Assembly (NCBI GenBank): GCA_947596085.1 | Contig: CANQEW010000024.1 | Coordinates: forward strand, 1-39,908 | DNA length: 39,908 nucleotides | Direction of reading: 5' to 3' | From: an uncultured Clostridia bacterium | Lineage (GTDB): Bacteria; Bacillota; Clostridia; Christensenellales; Aristaeellaceae | Shown: piece after piece, positions 33,934 through 39,908 of the stretch | Layout of the letters: each line of letters starts with the position of its first letter | Position numbering within the stretch: position 1 is the stretch's first letter | Made by a program: the position numbers and the translations under genes | The notes under the pieces: generated by a model | Databases searched by the model: none | What the model was told of the DNA's origin: nothing | What the model saw: the letters and a program-made list of their open reading frames with translations, nothing else

Positions 33934-34020
33934 CGTAACCCCCGTAACCCCAGCGGCCCGCGCACACAATCCACCATCGGGCGATTCGCATAAATCCTCC
34001 ATCGCAACCCAGCGCGGGCC

Positions 34021-34070
34021 GCGGCGCTTTTTGATTTGGAAAACGGCATTTTCCAAATCAAAACAGCCGC
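34021..34070. repeat. Long perfect stem-loop
   Basis: TTTTGATTTGGAAAA (34029-34043) and its exact complement (34049-34063) form 15 pairs with a five-base loop. Outer arms GCGGC (34021-34025) and GCCGC (34066-34070) extend it. Confidence 0.8.
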
Positions 34071-34205
34071 ACTCTTTCTAAACCCTGCGAAGCGATTCCT
34101 TACCGGCGATTCGCCAAACGGAATGGCGTCAATTCAGCTTCGTGTCGTATTTTGATACATCCATAATAATATGCTTGCATTGCGAACAGCACTCGCTTTC
34201 TATGT

Positions 34206-34230
34206 GGTGCGGATGCGGCATTTCCGCACC
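34206..34230. repeat. Short hairpin
   Basis: GGTGCGGA (34206-34213) pairs with TCCGCACC (34223-34230); a nested TGCGG/CCGCA alternative overlaps it. Confidence 0.5.
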
Positions 34231-34273
34231 GCAGAATGGACGCTTCAAATGAAATCGCCTCTATGAATCTCGG

Positions 34274-34619
34274 TTTGGTCAATGGCTGCGCTTCCGAAAA
34301 CGCTGGGGAAATTGGAATCCCCACTGGGGATTCCAGGCAACGGCGATGCATGCATCGCCGCTGCTGCCTCACGGCAGGGGCGCCTGCCGGCGGCCCAAGA
34401 AGGGAGGGGGAGCGCCAAGCGCTCCCCGGTCCCTCCTTGGATTCTCCCCTCCCCTTCCTGGCAAGGGCTGCGGCCCTTGACCCGGGGTTGATGTTCTACT
34501 TCTACCGCAGCCCTCCGTTATCGGGCCGACCTCGACCGGCCCTCTGCTGCGTTTAGGTTTGGGGGATGGATTGTTTCCCACAAACGCCGATTTGGCCGTT
34601 TCCCGATAAACGGGAATTT
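34274..34619 (+). repeat. Structured interspersed element, copy 3
   Basis: Starts TTTGGTCAATGGCTGCG and ends CCCGATAAACGGGAATTT. The central palindrome reads GATGCATGCATC where copy 1 has GATGCGCGCATC, so symmetry is kept. The stop codon of the next GNAT gene begins two bases after the end. Confidence 0.9.
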
Positions 34620-34620
34620 G

Positions 34621-35061
34621 TCAAGTATCAATGCGCACCATATCCACAAGCGTTCGATTCCGATATATCAGATCCGGCCGTTGGGTAAAGCCCATCTTTT
34701 CCCAGAAAGCATTCCCTTTGTCGTTGTGAGCAAAAACAACTAAGTTGGCTTTATTGATACCTTGCGCTTTTAAGGCATTTAGAGCATTTTCGATCAGTTG
34801 CTTACCAATACCTTGTCGCTGGTGAGCAGGAGATACCGCTGTGTGGCTGATATATCCGCGGCGACCATCATGTCCTGTGAGAATTGCACCGATGATATTG
34901 CCCTGTTCCACTGCGACAAAACAGGTATCAGGATTCCGAGCGAGATACTTTGCAATACCTTCCCGTGAATCATCTAAATTATTTAATCCCATGCCAGGGC
35001 AACTCAGCCACAAAGCATATACGTTATCATAGTCATCGAGCTGCATATTTCGTATTTCCAT
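34621..35061 (-). CDS. GNAT-family N-acetyltransferase
   Basis: This 146-residue protein carries the acetyl-CoA site AVSPAHQRQGIGKQLIENAL and NDKGNAFWEKMGF, typical of YpeA-like acetyltransferases. It is not a close relative of the duplicated GNATs by eye. It is bracketed by AAACGGGAATTTG (34608-34620) and AAACTGGAATTTG (35076-35088), which differ at one base of 13. The start at 35061 is preceded by GGAGGACAAACT. Confidence 0.88.
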   Translation of the reverse strand: MEIRNMQLDDYDNVYALWLSCPGMGLNNLDDSREGIAKYLARNPDTCFVAVEQGNIIGAILTGHDGRRGYISHTAVSPAHQRQGIGKQLIENALNALKAQGINKANLVVFAHNDKGNAFWEKMGFTQRPDLIYRNRTLVDMVRIDT

Positions 35062-35075
35062 AGTTTGTCCTCCAC

Positions 35076-35087
35076 AAACTGGAATTT
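35076..35087. repeat. Cassette border 12-mer AAACTGGAATTT
   Basis: It lies between two GNAT genes and differs by one base from the end of element copy 3. Read in gene direction it is AAATTCCAGTTTGTGGAG, matching 16 of 18 bases of the copy 1 end (AAATTCCCGTTTGTCGAG). Confidence 0.55.
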
Positions 35088-35089
35088 GT

Positions 35090-35560
35090 TTAATTCTTTT
35101 TGTAAAATACCAACGTCATCTTGTCGTTAATAGCTGTTGTCTTTCCTGTCTGATGGTATCCCATTTTTTCATACAAATGACAGTTGCCAGTTTCCTGCAA
35201 TATGGTATCCAACTCCCAGTTTGAATCACCATGTATTTTCTCTGCTTCTAATATCGTTTTCTGCGCTATGCCTTTGTTTCGATAGGGCGACATTATAAAA
35301 ATAGGGGATATTCTTTTCGATTTATCCGGCTCTTTCATATCAATTACCCGGATAGCACCAACAACAATCTCATCCGCCTGAATGAAATAGTAATATGTAA
35401 AGGGCTGCTTCAGTCGTTCAATCATTCTATCTACTGATTCGGTTGCGGGGCTTGTCTCTGTATCCTGGTATCTATTATATATATCCATAAAAGCCTCGAC
35501 CTGCATTTGCCAAAGACATTCAGCATCCTTCACGTCAGCACGAATCAACTTTAAATTCAT
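35090..35560 (-). CDS. GNAT-family N-acetyltransferase
   Basis: This 156-residue acetyltransferase has a divergent acetyl-CoA loop (SPIFIMSPYRNKGIAQKTILEAE) and the C-terminal LYEKMGYHQTG of GNAT proteins. It lies 28 bases upstream of the previous GNAT gene and could share its transcript. Its right border is AAACTCCGATTT at 35576-35587; the left border is the shared 12-mer at 35076. Confidence 0.82.
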   Translation of the reverse strand: MNLKLIRADVKDAECLWQMQVEAFMDIYNRYQDTETSPATESVDRMIERLKQPFTYYYFIQADEIVVGAIRVIDMKEPDKSKRISPIFIMSPYRNKGIAQKTILEAEKIHGDSNWELDTILQETGNCHLYEKMGYHQTGKTTAINDKMTLVFYKKN

Positions 35561-35575
35561 AGTTGCCGCTTCCTT

Positions 35576-35587
35576 AAACTCCGATTT
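35576..35587. repeat. Cassette border 12-mer AAACTCCGATTT
   Basis: Right border of the GNAT gene 35090-35560, placed just upstream of its ribosome site (AAGGAAG) as in the other GNAT cassettes. Confidence 0.5.
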
Positions 35588-35647
35588 CGCCGCATCCCAA
35601 TAAACAAAAAATTGCTGCGGGAACGCTTTTCCACCCTTCCGCCCGCT

Positions 35648-36088
35648 CTATTTGCCGCCCAGCTTGCCGAGCAGCTCGTACAAAATCTCATACAGAAGCC
35701 GCGCCTTGTCCGGCTCCAGATCCACACAGGCCGCGAGGCGCCGCGGCACGCTCAGCGCCCTTTCGCGCAGCGCTCTGCCTGCGTCCGTTATGGACACAAT
35801 CAGATCGCGCTCATCCTCCGTCGAGCGTCGCCGCGCGACATACCCCTTTTCCTCCAAGCGCTTGAGCAGCGGCGTCAGCGTGCTGGAATCGAGATATAGA
35901 TATTTGCCGACCTCCTTCACCCGCAGCTGACCGTGCTCCCACATCACCATCATGGTGATGTACTGCGTGTAGGTGAGGTCGAGTTCATCCAGATAAGGCT
36001 TGTACGCCTTCACAATTTCCTTCGCGCAGGCATAGAGGGGAAAGCATATCTGGTTTTCAAGTTTGAGTGGGTCGAATTGATCCGCCAT
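35648..36088 (-). CDS. ohrR: OhrR-type MarR regulator
   Basis: This 146-residue MarR protein closely follows Bacillus OhrR: it opens DPLKLENQICFPLYACAKE with the reactive Cys at position 15. The winged helix is present (LYLDSSTLTPLLKRLEEKGY; RRRSTEDERDLIVSIT). One-Cys OhrR proteins are repressors released by organic hydroperoxides or hypochlorite oxidation of that Cys. It is the last gene of the GPx-TSCPD-flavodoxin-OhrR run, 15 bases after the flavodoxin gene, so it should regulate its own operon through the palindrome at 37355. Confidence 0.88.
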   Translation of the reverse strand: MADQFDPLKLENQICFPLYACAKEIVKAYKPYLDELDLTYTQYITMMVMWEHGQLRVKEVGKYLYLDSSTLTPLLKRLEEKGYVARRRSTEDERDLIVSITDAGRALRERALSVPRRLAACVDLEPDKARLLYEILYELLGKLGGK

Positions 36089-36103
36089 AGCGCTTGCCTC
36101 TCT

Positions 36104-36511
36104 TTACGACAGGATTTTCCTTGCGAAGTCGGCGGCGGCCCTTTGGTCGCTCTCGTTCGGCCGGCCTCTGTGGAGCATCGCGAAAGCGCCCCGGCAGGAG
36201 AATTCCTCCTTCGCCAAAGGAATCTTCTTTTCCGCAAGCAGCTTCTCCACATACTTGCGGGTGGATTTGACGGCGGCGGACGTGCTGAAATTCACGACCT
36301 TGCCGACGGAAACATCGATGCCGCGAATGAATTTCTTCACTTCTTCGTCCACGTCGAAGGCATAGGGCGCACTGCCGAGAAACAGGACGTCCACATCTCC
36401 GCTCAACGGTTCCGAAACCGTCTTTGCTTCCACGCCAACCGCTTCCGCAATGGCCTCCGCGATCTTCCTTGTGTTGCCGCCCCTTGAATAGTATCGCACC
36501 GCGAGATTCAT
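36104..36511 (-). CDS. Flavodoxin-like protein
   Basis: This 135-residue protein begins NLAVRYYSRGGNTRKIAEAIAEAVG, the FMN phosphate-binding loop pattern of flavodoxins (T/S-x-T/G-G-N-T), followed by DVLFLGSAPYAFDVDEEVKKF. It is probably an electron carrier or a small flavoprotein reductase partner. The start at 36511 overlaps the TSCPD stop by four bases (ATGA), with AAAGGAGG upstream. In a peroxide-responsive operon it could feed electrons to repair, which is inference. Confidence 0.85.
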   Translation of the reverse strand: MNLAVRYYSRGGNTRKIAEAIAEAVGVEAKTVSEPLSGDVDVLFLGSAPYAFDVDEEVKKFIRGIDVSVGKVVNFSTSAAVKSTRKYVEKLLAEKKIPLAKEEFSCRGAFAMLHRGRPNESDQRAAADFARKILS

Positions 36512-36792
36512 GTCAAGTCCTCCTTTGAATTCATTGTGCGCTGTGCCTCGTATGCCACCCGAACCGCCCGGGCGAGCTGATCCGCGCAGGAGGTCGGCCT
36601 GCGCCCGCAGAGAACGCCGGACAGTTTTCCGGCGATCTGTTCCACCGTCCAACCCTCGATCAGCAGGGGAATGGCCTTCAAATTTCCATTGCAGCCGCCC
36701 GTAAAGCGGACGTTATGCACGACGTCCCCGTCCAGATCCAGGCTGATCAACTGGGAGCAGGTGTTTTCCGTCTTATAGTCGTAGTGGAACAT
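36508..36792 (-). CDS. TSCPD-domain four-Cys protein
   Basis: This 94-residue protein matches the small TSCPD family with four conserved Cys: ENTCSQLISLDLDGD, VRFTGGCNGNLKAIPLLIEG, GVLCGRRPTSCADQLA. The name motif reads TSCADQLA here. The function is unknown; the domain also occurs at the C-terminus of class II (B12) ribonucleotide reductases. The ATG overlaps the GPx stop (TAATG), so translation is coupled. Confidence 0.85.
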   Translation of the reverse strand: MFHYDYKTENTCSQLISLDLDGDVVHNVRFTGGCNGNLKAIPLLIEGWTVEQIAGKLSGVLCGRRPTSCADQLARAVRVAYEAQRTMNSKEDLT

Positions 36793-37331
36793 TACAGCGC
36801 CTCCTCCACCTTTGCCTTGACCTTGTCGAGCGAATCGGTCGGTTCAAAGCGAGCGATGATTTCGCCGTCGCGGCCGATCAGAAACTTCGTGAAGTTCCAC
36901 TTGATATTGCCGTTGTTCTTGTAATCCCTGTCCATCTTCTTGACGACGCCCTTCAGCACGAGCCCCATCGGGCCGCTGAACCCGGCGAACGTGGTGTTCG
37001 ACGCTAGATACCGATAGAGCGGGATCGCGTTTTCCCCGTTGACGTCGATCTTGGCAAACTGCGGAAAAGTGATGCCATACCGCCCGGTGCAGAAGCTGTG
37101 GATTTCCTCGTCGCTGCCCGGAGCCTGTTCCCCGAATTGATTGCAGGGGAAGTCGAGGATTTCCAATCCATCCTTCTGATGAAGCTCATACAGATTCTGC
37201 AACTCGTCGTACTGCGGCGTAAACCCGCAGCCGGTTGCCGTGTTGACAATGAGAAGGACCTTGCCCTTATATTCGGCCAGCGACACATCGTTTCCTTCCT
37301 GCGTCTTGACTTTGAAATCGTAGATGCTCAT
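36792..37331 (-). CDS. Glutathione peroxidase-family thiol peroxidase
   Basis: This 179-residue Cys-type GPx has the peroxidatic Cys35 in NTATGCGFTPQY, where many animal enzymes have selenocysteine. FPCNQF with Cys63 and the Gln, and WNFTKFL with the Trp and Asn of the catalytic tetrad, are present. A further Cys81 in HSFCTGRYG is a likely resolving Cys, so thioredoxin rather than glutathione is the probable reductant. It is the first gene of the operon, behind a strong promoter and a palindrome suited to OhrR. Confidence 0.92.
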   Translation of the reverse strand: MSIYDFKVKTQEGNDVSLAEYKGKVLLIVNTATGCGFTPQYDELQNLYELHQKDGLEILDFPCNQFGEQAPGSDEEIHSFCTGRYGITFPQFAKIDVNGENAIPLYRYLASNTTFAGFSGPMGLVLKGVVKKMDRDYKNNGNIKWNFTKFLIGRDGEIIARFEPTDSLDKVKAKVEEAL

Positions 37332-37354
37332 ATTAACGCCTCCATTTGTTTTTG

Positions 37355-37369
37355 CAAGATTTAATCTTG
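37355..37369. promoter_or_regulatory. Candidate OhrR operator
   Basis: CAAGATT, one base, AATCTTG: a perfect 15-bp palindrome 13 bp downstream of the -10 hexamer and 24 bp before the GPx start. Its extended form TACAAGATT resembles the TACAATT half-sites described for Bacillus OhrR. Confidence 0.65.
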
Positions 37370-37382
37370 TACGATTGATAAT

Positions 37383-37411
37383 AGTATAGCATTGAGAGAT
37401 CGCGATGTCAA
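37383..37411 (-). promoter_or_regulatory. Promoter of the GPx-OhrR operon
   Basis: On the minus strand, TTGACA (37406-37411) and TATACT (37383-37388) with 17-base spacing. Confidence 0.85.
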
Positions 37412-37457
37412 GGTCGATTTCTTAGAGAGGCTGACGTTATTTTTTTGCGGATTCTAA

Positions 37458-37800
37458 TTTGGTCAATGGATGCGCTTTTGAGAAGTCTTGGGGGCGTTGG
37501 AATCCCCACTGGGGATTCCAGTCAGCGGCGATGCGCGCATCGCCGCTGCTGCCTCACGGCAGGGGCGCCTGCCGGCGGCCCAAGAAGGGAGGGGGAGCGC
37601 CAAGCGCTCCCCGGTCCCTCCTTGGATTCTCCCCTCCCCTTCCTGGCAAGGGCTACGGCCCTTGACCTGGGGTGGCGTTCTACTTCTATCGTTGCCCTTT
37701 GTTATCGGGCCGACCTCGACCGGCCCTTTGCTGCGTTTGGCTTTTGAGGATAGTGCACTTTCCACAAATGCCGATTGGTCGTTTCCCGATAAATAGGATA
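37458..37800 (+). repeat. Structured interspersed element, copy 4
   Basis: Begins TTTGGTCAATGGATGCG; core hairpins are intact, but the right end is decayed (CCCGATAAATAGGATATA). It is not followed by a GNAT gene; the next gene is a plus-strand XRE regulator. Confidence 0.88.
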
Positions 37801-37820
37801 TATTGAAGGTAAAGACCTTA

Positions 37821-37878
37821 ATCCACGGCGCGTTGACTGCGAATTTAATGGCAACTCTACGTTTCGTGGGTGTGATTT
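37821..37878 (+). repeat. 58-bp direct repeat, left copy
   Basis: Begins ATCCACGGCGCGTTGACTGC and recurs at 38879-38936 with only a few mismatches. The two copies enclose the XRE gene and element copy 5. Confidence 0.88.
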
Positions 37879-37925
37879 CATGTCGATTTATTATATTCTA
37901 ATCTCACAGGAGGGAGATCAAGGCT

Positions 37926-38531
37926 ATGGATCAAATCAGAATTGGAAAGTTTATTGCCCAGATGCGGAAGGAGCGGTCCTTTACACAGCGCCAGCTTGCG
38001 GATATCCTCGGCATCAGCGATAAAACCGTCAGCAAGTGGGAATGCGGAAACGGGCTTCCGGAGATTTCCCTGATGTTGCCGCTGTGCGAAACGCTGCAAA
38101 TCAGCGTCAACGAGCTGCTTTCCGGTCAGCGCCTGATCGACTCCGAGTACAAAAACAAGGCGGAGGAGAATATGATGGATCTGATGCAGGAACGGGAAGA
38201 AAGTAAGAAGAAGATCATACTATCGACAATCGTGATTTTCCTGACACTTTTATCCAGTACGACTCTGTTTGTGCTATCGGACGTACAGGGACTGGAAACA
38301 TGGCTTCGCATCCTGCTCATCGCAATTGGACTCATTGTGATCGTCGGAGGAATCGGTGTAGCGGTTGTGTTGGACGCGGCGGCAGGAACCTTTGAATGTT
38401 CCAAATGCGGCAAAAGGTTTGTTCCCACGACGGCGGCCTACATCGCCGGGCCGCACACTATTACAAAGCGGAGGCTAAAATGCCCTCACTGCGGAGCCGT
38501 CTCCTATTGCAGAAAGCGGCTTACGCATTGA
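37926..38531 (+). CDS. XRE regulator with two membrane helices and zinc ribbon
   Basis: This 201-residue protein has a Cro/CI helix-turn-helix at 1-65 (FTQRQLADILGISDKTVSKWE). Two hydrophobic segments follow at about 96-115 (IILSTIVIFLTLLSSTTLFV) and 126-150 (LRILLIAIGLIVIVGGIGVA). A C-terminal zinc ribbon (FECSKCGKRF ... LKCPHCGAVSYC) ends it. Such membrane-tethered XRE proteins are frequent in Clostridia; their signals are unknown. AGGAGGGAG lies upstream of the ATG. It is the only plus-strand gene between element copies. Confidence 0.88.
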   Translation: MDQIRIGKFIAQMRKERSFTQRQLADILGISDKTVSKWECGNGLPEISLMLPLCETLQISVNELLSGQRLIDSEYKNKAEENMMDLMQEREESKKKIILSTIVIFLTLLSSTTLFVLSDVQGLETWLRILLIAIGLIVIVGGIGVAVVLDAAAGTFECSKCGKRFVPTTAAYIAGPHTITKRRLKCPHCGAVSYCRKRLTH

Positions 38532-38573
38532 ATTCAATTTGGCTGCATCCCAATGAGCGGGACTTTGGTCAAT

Positions 38574-38880
38574 GGATGTACTTTTGAAAAGTGCTGGGGA
38601 ATTGGAATCCCCACTGGGGATTCCAGGCAGCGGCGATGCGCGCACCGCCGCTGCTGCCTCACGGCAGGGGCGCCTGCCGGCGGCCCAAGAAGGGAGGGGG
38701 AGCGCCAAGCGCTCCCCGGTCCCTCCTTGGATTCTCCCCTCCCCTTCCTGGCAAGGGCTGCGGCCCTTGACCCGGGGGTGGCGTTCTGCTTCTATCGCTG
38801 CCCTCCGTTATCGGGCCGACCTCGACCGGCCCTCTGCCGCGTTTGGGTTTTGAGGGTGGACATTGCCTGCAAGCGCTGAT
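38574..38880 (+). repeat. Structured interspersed element, copy 5 (right end lost)
   Basis: Starts TTTGGTCAATGGATGTAC and keeps the six hairpins, with one mismatch in the central palindrome. The last 40 bases of the element are replaced, at GCAAGCGCTGAT, by the second copy of the 58-bp repeat. Confidence 0.88.
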
Positions 38881-38936
38881 CCACGGCGCGTTGACTGCGA
38901 ATTTAATGGCAACTCTACGGTTCGGGGGTGTGATTT
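38879..38936 (+). repeat. 58-bp direct repeat, right copy
   Basis: Second copy of 37821-37878, fused directly to the truncated end of element copy 5. Confidence 0.88.
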
Positions 38937-39130
38937 TGTGCTAATTTTATTGTAGTCCAATAGCTGTACGCCTGCCTTTTCAACACCGCGCTCCTGATTA
39001 TATCTAATGTTCAGATGACGTGAATAAGATCGATATGTGGCTGACTGAAGAGTGACTATAGCTATTCTCCAGCGGTATACAACAACTTTTCATAGCCTAC
39101 TCCTACCAATGCACAGTGGGCGAAAATTGA
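38937..39130. other. AT-rich intergenic stretch, nothing identified
   Basis: I see no gene, convincing promoter or hairpin here. Stops occur in all frames ahead of the methyltransferase relic. Confidence 0.5.
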
Positions 39131-39351
39131 GCAGACGGGCAGACCATCCTCGATGCCTGGGCACTTTTCCCGGATTACGGCTTGACTGTTCTCTATGGCG
39201 AGAAGTACATGCTCCCAAGCTGTGCAAGCCCTGCCAGAACAACGACCGCGCTGTGATGCAAGCCTATGGTTTCTCTGTCAAGGACGTGAATGAACCCACT
39301 TGCGTCGCTGCCCTGATGCAGATGTACCAGAAGCTGACCTCAAAGAAATAA
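39131..39351 (+). pseudogene. Frameshifted C-terminal relic of a DNA methyltransferase
   Basis: One frame from 39131 reads ADGQTILDAWALFPDYGLTV followed by LYGEKYMLP. A second frame continues KLCKPCQNNDRAVMQAYGFS and ends LMQMYQKLTSKK at the stop 39349-39351. Joined, they resemble the C-terminus of large restriction-modification type DNA methyltransferases of Clostridia (ILDARALYPD...LYD...MP...NDRAVMQAYGF). At least one frameshift separates them and the rest of the gene is gone. The family assignment is from memory of the motif, so it is moderate. Confidence 0.55.
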
Positions 39352-39366
39352 GGTTTCAACGCACGC

Positions 39367-39403
39367 AAAACAGCGGATGTGAGATAAGCGCATCTGCTGT
39401 TTT
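39367..39403 (+). terminator. Rho-independent terminator after the methyltransferase relic
   Basis: AAAACAGCGGATG (39367-39379) pairs with CATCTGCTGTTTT (39391-39403), 13 pairs with one G-T, ending in TTTT. Confidence 0.7.
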
Positions 39404-39432
39404 CCAGTTACAAATGACCAATAAATACACAA

Positions 39433-39475
39433 GGGCACCTTTCAATTATGAGAGGTGTCTTTGCTTTGCTTTTTA
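39433..39475 (+). terminator. Second terminator-like hairpin
   Basis: GGGCACCT (39433-39440) and AGGTGTCT (39453-39460) form a stem with a 12-base loop, followed by TTTGCTTTGCTTTTT. Confidence 0.55.
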
Positions 39476-39762
39476 CCACTTGTCTTACACAACAGCTTGA
39501 CCTGACTCTAATCTCAATTCAGAGCGTTTCGATCTGGTGAGTATGATCCAGTCGCAAAATTATGGATTCTACGAAACCGTATCCATATAACTCCACTATG
39601 TTTTTCTATTATACAAAAACTTTGGGAGGGAATCAATGTATTTTTAGTTAATAGTCTAGAGCGAAATATCGGAACCGGGCAATTCAGGGCAAAGGAAGCG
39701 GAAATCGAATAAGCCGTCAGGCAACCGTCAGAATTTGAAGCGACGAGGAGGAAAAGAAAACT
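39476..39762. other. Non-coding leader before the integrase
   Basis: AT-rich, without a supported gene. An attachment site would be expected near here, but no tRNA end or repeated core is visible in the window. Confidence 0.4.
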
Positions 39763-39908
39763 ATGGCGAGGCGCGGAGAAAACATCTATAAGAGAAAGGA
39801 TGGCCGGTATGAGGGAAGATATGTCGTTGGTAAGAGGCCGAACGGTCAAACGAAATTCGGCTATGTATACGGATACAAGCTTTTGGAGGTTCGCAACGCT
39901 CTTTTGGT
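39763..39908 (+). CDS. Tyrosine recombinase (phage-type integrase), 5' end only
   Basis: The first 48 codons are present and the window edge cuts the gene. The N-terminus MARRGENIYKRKDGRYEGRY followed by KRPNGQTKFGYVYGYK is the usual opening of the arm-binding domain of integrases on integrative elements and prophages of Bacillota. GAGGAGG stands about ten bases before the ATG. The catalytic domain lies outside the window, so activity cannot be judged. Confidence 0.82.
   Translation, partial: MARRGENIYKRKDGRYEGRYVVGKRPNGQTKFGYVYGYKLLEVRNALL

Larger units (their letters stand above)
33829..34273. other. Intergenic region rich in stem-loops, no gene seen
   Basis: This 445-base stretch has no supported gene. 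It holds several perfect hairpins, listed separately, plus C-rich tracts (GTAACCCCCGTAACCCC). Some hairpin text (CAAGGGGC/GCCCCTTG) resembles parts of the structured element, so it may contain a second family of small palindromic repeats. Confidence 0.6.

Noticed and set aside
35588-35647. Terminator between the OhrR gene and the GNAT pair
   Set aside because: A GCGGG/CCCGC stem with a long loop and a T-run some bases away is too weak to list.
28024-37800. Integron with attC sites
   Set aside because: The elements are much longer than known attC sites, the border 12-mer lacks the GTTRRRY/RYYYAAC cores, and no IntI is present. The resemblance is kept only as an analogy.
28024-38880. CRISPR array
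   Set aside because: Repeats are about 345 bp, separated by whole genes and not by short spacers; no cas gene is present.

Overview
The window reads as chromosome of a GC-rich, Gram-positive, anaerobe-like member of the Bacillota, most likely Clostridia. This is inferred from a SpoIID-type protein, an FtsW/PBP pair with an FHA protein, an LCP protein, an O2-labile radical-SAM sulfatase maturase and strong sigma-A type promoters with AGGAGG ribosome sites. No rRNA or tRNA is seen, so the lineage cannot be fixed.

Positions 1-27,970 are mostly compact, GC-rich, chromosomal-type genes. A minus-strand operon (7,685 down to 72) encodes FHA protein, NudC-type Nudix hydrolase, FtsW/RodA, a class B penicillin-binding protein, a two-gene ABC exporter and UvrC. 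Divergent from it are a TSUP permease, a secreted SpoIID/SH3 protein, a secreted caspase-like protein with Big2 domains and an EF-hand loop, and NAD synthetase. A polar amino acid ABC importer, an LCP protein and MurG follow on the minus strand. On the plus strand are DnaX, a RadC-like protein without its metal ligands, a PAP2 phosphatase, an anaerobic sulfatase maturase and a candidate 22-residue ORF. Facing them is a tripartite tricarboxylate transporter operon (tctC-tctB-tctA) whose last gene is a Cys-type sulfatase, the likely client of the maturase. Two covarying stem-loops sit between tctC and tctB. A beta-carbonic anhydrase closes this part.

Positions 28,000-39,908 are accessory and more mixed in base composition. 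Five copies of a roughly 345-bp element made of six successive hairpins lie in one orientation at 28,024, 30,876, 34,274, 37,458 and 38,574. They separate gene modules: GNAT plus VOC/CPBP/TetR; GNAT plus metallo-hydrolase and a HAD-thiamine pyrophosphokinase fusion; two GNATs plus an OhrR/flavodoxin/TSCPD/glutathione peroxidase operon; and an XRE regulator. Three copies end exactly at the stop codon of a GNAT gene. Each of the four GNAT genes is bracketed by a degenerate 12-mer (AAACnSSRATTT). Two GNAT blocks are about 99% identical over 484 bp, although the element ends next to them differ by nearly 20%. That pattern suggests exact movement or copying of single-gene cassettes at the element edge, and it is the main candidate for an undescribed system here.

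The right end holds a frameshifted relic that resembles a DNA methyltransferase C-terminus and the first 48 codons of a tyrosine recombinase cut by the window edge. The edge therefore probably enters an integrative element.
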